Below the pieces are notes generated by a model that was not told where the DNA came from, ran no database searches, and was given only the letters and a program-made list of their open reading frames with translations. Positions 61,990-64,000 of a stretch of 64,000 nt of DNA are shown in pieces (position 1 is the first letter of the stretch; every line of letters begins with the position of its first letter). The stretch lies in NCBI GenBank assembly GCA_022771695.1, contig JALEKJ010000046.1, forward strand, positions 1-64,000. Reading direction: 5' to 3'. This DNA is from Roseburia sp. (GTDB lineage: Bacteria; Bacillota; Clostridia; Lachnospirales; Lachnospiraceae). Position numbers and translations under genes: made by a program.

Positions 61990-62700
61990 ATGCCATATTA
62001 TTACTGGGGATTTGATCCTACGTATCTGTTGGTTGTAATCGGTGCAGTCATTTGTCTGATTGCATCCGCACGGGTAAATAGTACCTTCAATAAATATGCA
62101 CAGTATCGCAGTATGTCCGGTATGACAGGAGCGCAGGCAGCAGAGCGTATCCTGCATGCTGCAGGCATTTATGATGTCTCGATTCAGCATGTTTCCGGAA
62201 ATTTAACGGATCACTATCATCCGGGGAAGAAGACATTAAATTTATCTGACGCTGTATACAATTCGACTTCTGTGGCAGCCATTGGTGTGGCGGCACATGA
62301 GTGCGGGCATGCGATTCAGCATCAGCAGGGGTATGTACCACTTTCTTTGCGGACTGCAATCGTGCCGGTGGCAAATATCGGTTCTACTCTTTCCTGGCCG
62401 CTTATTTTGATTGGATTACTTTTTTCACGGAATACAGGAAGCTTTCTTATCAATCTTGGTATCCTGTGCTTTTCTTTTGCCGTACTGTTTCAGCTTGTGA
62501 CATTGCCGGTTGAGTTCAATGCCTCTTCGCGGGCGCTGGCGCTTCTTGGTCAGCAGGGAATCTTAAGTGAGAGTGAAATGCCTTACACGAGAAAAGTATT
62601 AAAAGCAGCAGCACTTACTTATGTGGCGAGTGCGGCAGCGGCGTTGCTGCAGTTGTTACGTCTGTTATTGCTGTTTGGAGGAAGAAGACGAGATGACTGA
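61990..62700 (+). CDS. Membrane zinc metallopeptidase (YugP family)
   Basis: Peptidase family with an HECGH zinc motif (AAHECGHAIQHQQGYVPLSLR) between an N-terminal membrane helix (about 7-28) and two or three C-terminal helices. 236 residues. ATG 61990 is preferred, with AAAGGG eight bases upstream; the track start at 61981 is a GTG. Natural substrate unknown. Its end overlaps the rsmB start by 8 nt. Confidence 0.88.
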   Translation: MPYYYWGFDPTYLLVVIGAVICLIASARVNSTFNKYAQYRSMSGMTGAQAAERILHAAGIYDVSIQHVSGNLTDHYHPGKKTLNLSDAVYNSTSVAAIGVAAHECGHAIQHQQGYVPLSLRTAIVPVANIGSTLSWPLILIGLLFSRNTGSFLINLGILCFSFAVLFQLVTLPVEFNASSRALALLGQQGILSESEMPYTRKVLKAAALTYVASAAAALLQLLRLLLLFGGRRRDD

Positions 62701-64000
62701 TTCCGTAAATACAAGAGAACTGGTGTTGGGTATCCTGATGGAGGTAACGAGCGAAAGTAACTACAGTCATCTGGTACTTCGTGCGGTTTTAGAGAAATAT
62801 CAGTATCTGGATAAGAAGGAACGTGCATTTATTACACGTTTGTCCGAAGGGACTATCCAGCGCATGATTGAGTTGGATTACATCCTGAATCAGTTTTCTA
62901 AGGTGAAGGTAAATAAAATGAAACCGGTTATCCGCAATATCCTGCGGATGGGTGTCTATCAGTTAAAGTATATGGATGCGGTTCCGGCTTCGGCAGCGTG
63001 CAACGAAGCGGTGAAGCTTGCAAAGAAAAAGGGCTTTGGCTCTCTTAGCGGATTTGTAAACGGTGTATTGCGCAATGTCAGCAGGAATATAGAGCAGATT
63101 ACATATCCGGATGCGGACAAGGAACCGGTAACGGCATTGTCCGTGCGATATTCGATTCCGGAATGGCTGACTGTACAGTGGCTCGAGGAATACGGCAGAG
63201 AGCAGACCGAGCAGATGATGCAGGCATTTCTGACGGATGCACCGATTACGATACGTACCAATTTAAAGCGAACGACACCGGAGGAGTTGCGCGAAAAGCT
63301 TGAGGCGGAGGGTGTAACAGTAGAGACCATGGATGCGACAAAATATCCGGAGCTTCCGTATGCATTTATGATTTCCGGCTTTGATTATCTGAATGGACTG
63401 AATTCTTTTCGGGAAGGCTTGTTCTATGTACAAGACTTAAGCTCTATGTTGGTAGCAGAATGGGCGGCACCGAAAGCAGGAGATATCTGTATCGATGTCT
63501 GTGGTGCGCCCGGAGGTAAGAGTATTCATTTGGCGGAAAAGCTAGACGGCACGGGAAGTGTAGAGGCAAGGGATATAAGCGAACATAAAGTGGAACTGAT
63601 TCGTGAGAACATTGCACGCCATCAACTTTCGAATATTACTGCCAAACGCTGGGACGCTACGGTATTAGACGAGGAGTCGGTAGAGAAAGCAGACATTGTG
63701 ATTGCGGATTTACCTTGTTCCGGGCTTGGTGTACTTCGCAAGAAGACGGATATCAAATACCGGATGAGCGAGAGTGCACAGGCGGAGCTGGTGGAATTGC
63801 AACGAAGCATTTTACAGGTAGTTGCTTCCTATGTGAAGCCGGGCGGTACGCTTATGTATTCGACCTGTACCATCCACCGTGCGGAGAACGAAAAGAATGT
63901 TGCGTGGTTTATCGAGCAACATCCGGAATTTTCGGTGGAAAAGATGCGTCAGATATTCCCGGAGGAGACGTTGGGAGACGGATTTTTTATTGCCCGGCTC
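62693..64000 (+). CDS. rsmB: 16S rRNA (cytosine(967)-C5)-methyltransferase, truncated by window end
   Basis: Methylates C967 of 16S rRNA. An N-terminal NusB-like domain (about 1-140, RELVLGILMEVTSESNYSHLVLRAVL) precedes a Rossmann domain with VCGAPGGKS (motif I), ADLPCSGLG and MYSTCTI (the two active-site cysteines). The sequence stops after GFFIARL at about residue 436, close to the usual C-terminus, so only a few residues are missing. Absent from the ORF track because no stop is in the window. GGAGGAAG precedes the ATG; overlaps yugP. Confidence 0.93.
   Translation, partial: MTDSVNTRELVLGILMEVTSESNYSHLVLRAVLEKYQYLDKKERAFITRLSEGTIQRMIELDYILNQFSKVKVNKMKPVIRNILRMGVYQLKYMDAVPASAACNEAVKLAKKKGFGSLSGFVNGVLRNVSRNIEQITYPDADKEPVTALSVRYSIPEWLTVQWLEEYGREQTEQMMQAFLTDAPITIRTNLKRTTPEELREKLEAEGVTVETMDATKYPELPYAFMISGFDYLNGLNSFREGLFYVQDLSSMLVAEWAAPKAGDICIDVCGAPGGKSIHLAEKLDGTGSVEARDISEHKVELIRENIARHQLSNITAKRWDATVLDEESVEKADIVIADLPCSGLGVLRKKTDIKYRMSESAQAELVELQRSILQVVASYVKPGGTLMYSTCTIHRAENEKNVAWFIEQHPEFSVEKMRQIFPEETLGDGFFIARL

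Noticed and set aside
1-64000. CRISPR array, prophage or rRNA operon
   Set aside because: No regularly spaced short repeats, no integrase or phage structural gene, and no 16S/23S signature seen in the reading.

Overview
The window looks like a chromosomal segment of a low-to-mid GC Gram-positive anaerobe of the class Clostridia, most likely family Lachnospiraceae; I cannot name the genus. The grounds are strong AAGGAGG-type ribosome binding sites, TTGACA/TATAAT promoters, a class III ribonucleotide reductase, an indirect (GatCAB plus archaeal-type AspRS) route to Asn-tRNA, a MurE with the meso-DAP motif DNPR, the dgt-dnaG-rpoD-trmK and priA-def-fmt-yugP-rsmB gene orders, and a Gram-positive type IV pilus locus. 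No phage, CRISPR array or rRNA was seen.

Layout. 1-1.9 kb: a low-molecular-weight tyrosine phosphatase and a PfkB sugar kinase facing each other; the kinase has an unusual upstream region with a tandem promoter repeat and a conserved leader. 2.0-8.5 kb: a T-box-controlled operon for tRNA-dependent amidation (aspS, NUDIX, a GNAT-GatC fusion, gatA, gatB), then an HD-domain gene and a MITE-like palindromic element. 9.2-13.6 kb: a heterodimeric ABC exporter divergent from a MarR regulator, with a clear operator. 13.8-16.7 kb: nrdD-nrdG. 16.7-24.9 kb: mixed genes (FliB-like protein, flavin reductase, DUF1275 membrane protein, a 43-residue ORF, an amidase, a HEAT-methyltransferase fusion and a large GGDEF-EAL protein). 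24.95-25.15 kb: two tRNA-Leu genes. 25.6-32.2 kb: dgt, dnaG, rpoD, trmK and a TGS-nucleoside kinase. 32.3-32.7 kb: RNase P RNA with expanded helices.

33.8-51.4 kb is the most distinctive part: a complete type IV pilus gene set on one strand (pilB, pilT, pilC, major pilin, prepilin peptidase, a PilM-PilN fusion, PilO-like, four more pilin-like or PilX-like proteins and a 1,495-residue secreted protein). It is followed by a three-gene operon (zinc ribbon membrane protein, DUF5685-like protein, J-domain protein) and a stand-alone PilZ gene. PilB carries an N-terminal MshEN-type c-di-GMP-binding motif. With the PilZ protein and the GGDEF-EAL enzyme, the window therefore encodes possible turnover, sensing and output steps of c-di-GMP control of pili.

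54-64 kb: pyrB-pyrI, a PH-domain protein, a CmpB-type membrane protein, murE, then priA-def-fmt-yugP-rsmB, the last cut by the window end.

Main things to pursue: (i) a promoter-plus-leader element shared by the PilZ gene and the PfkB gene, with conserved blocks around a variable helix, which could be a new structured RNA; (ii) the GNAT-GatC fusion inside a T-box operon; (iii) the c-di-GMP-linked pilus locus with its giant secreted protein. All calls come from reading the sequence; no database search was possible.
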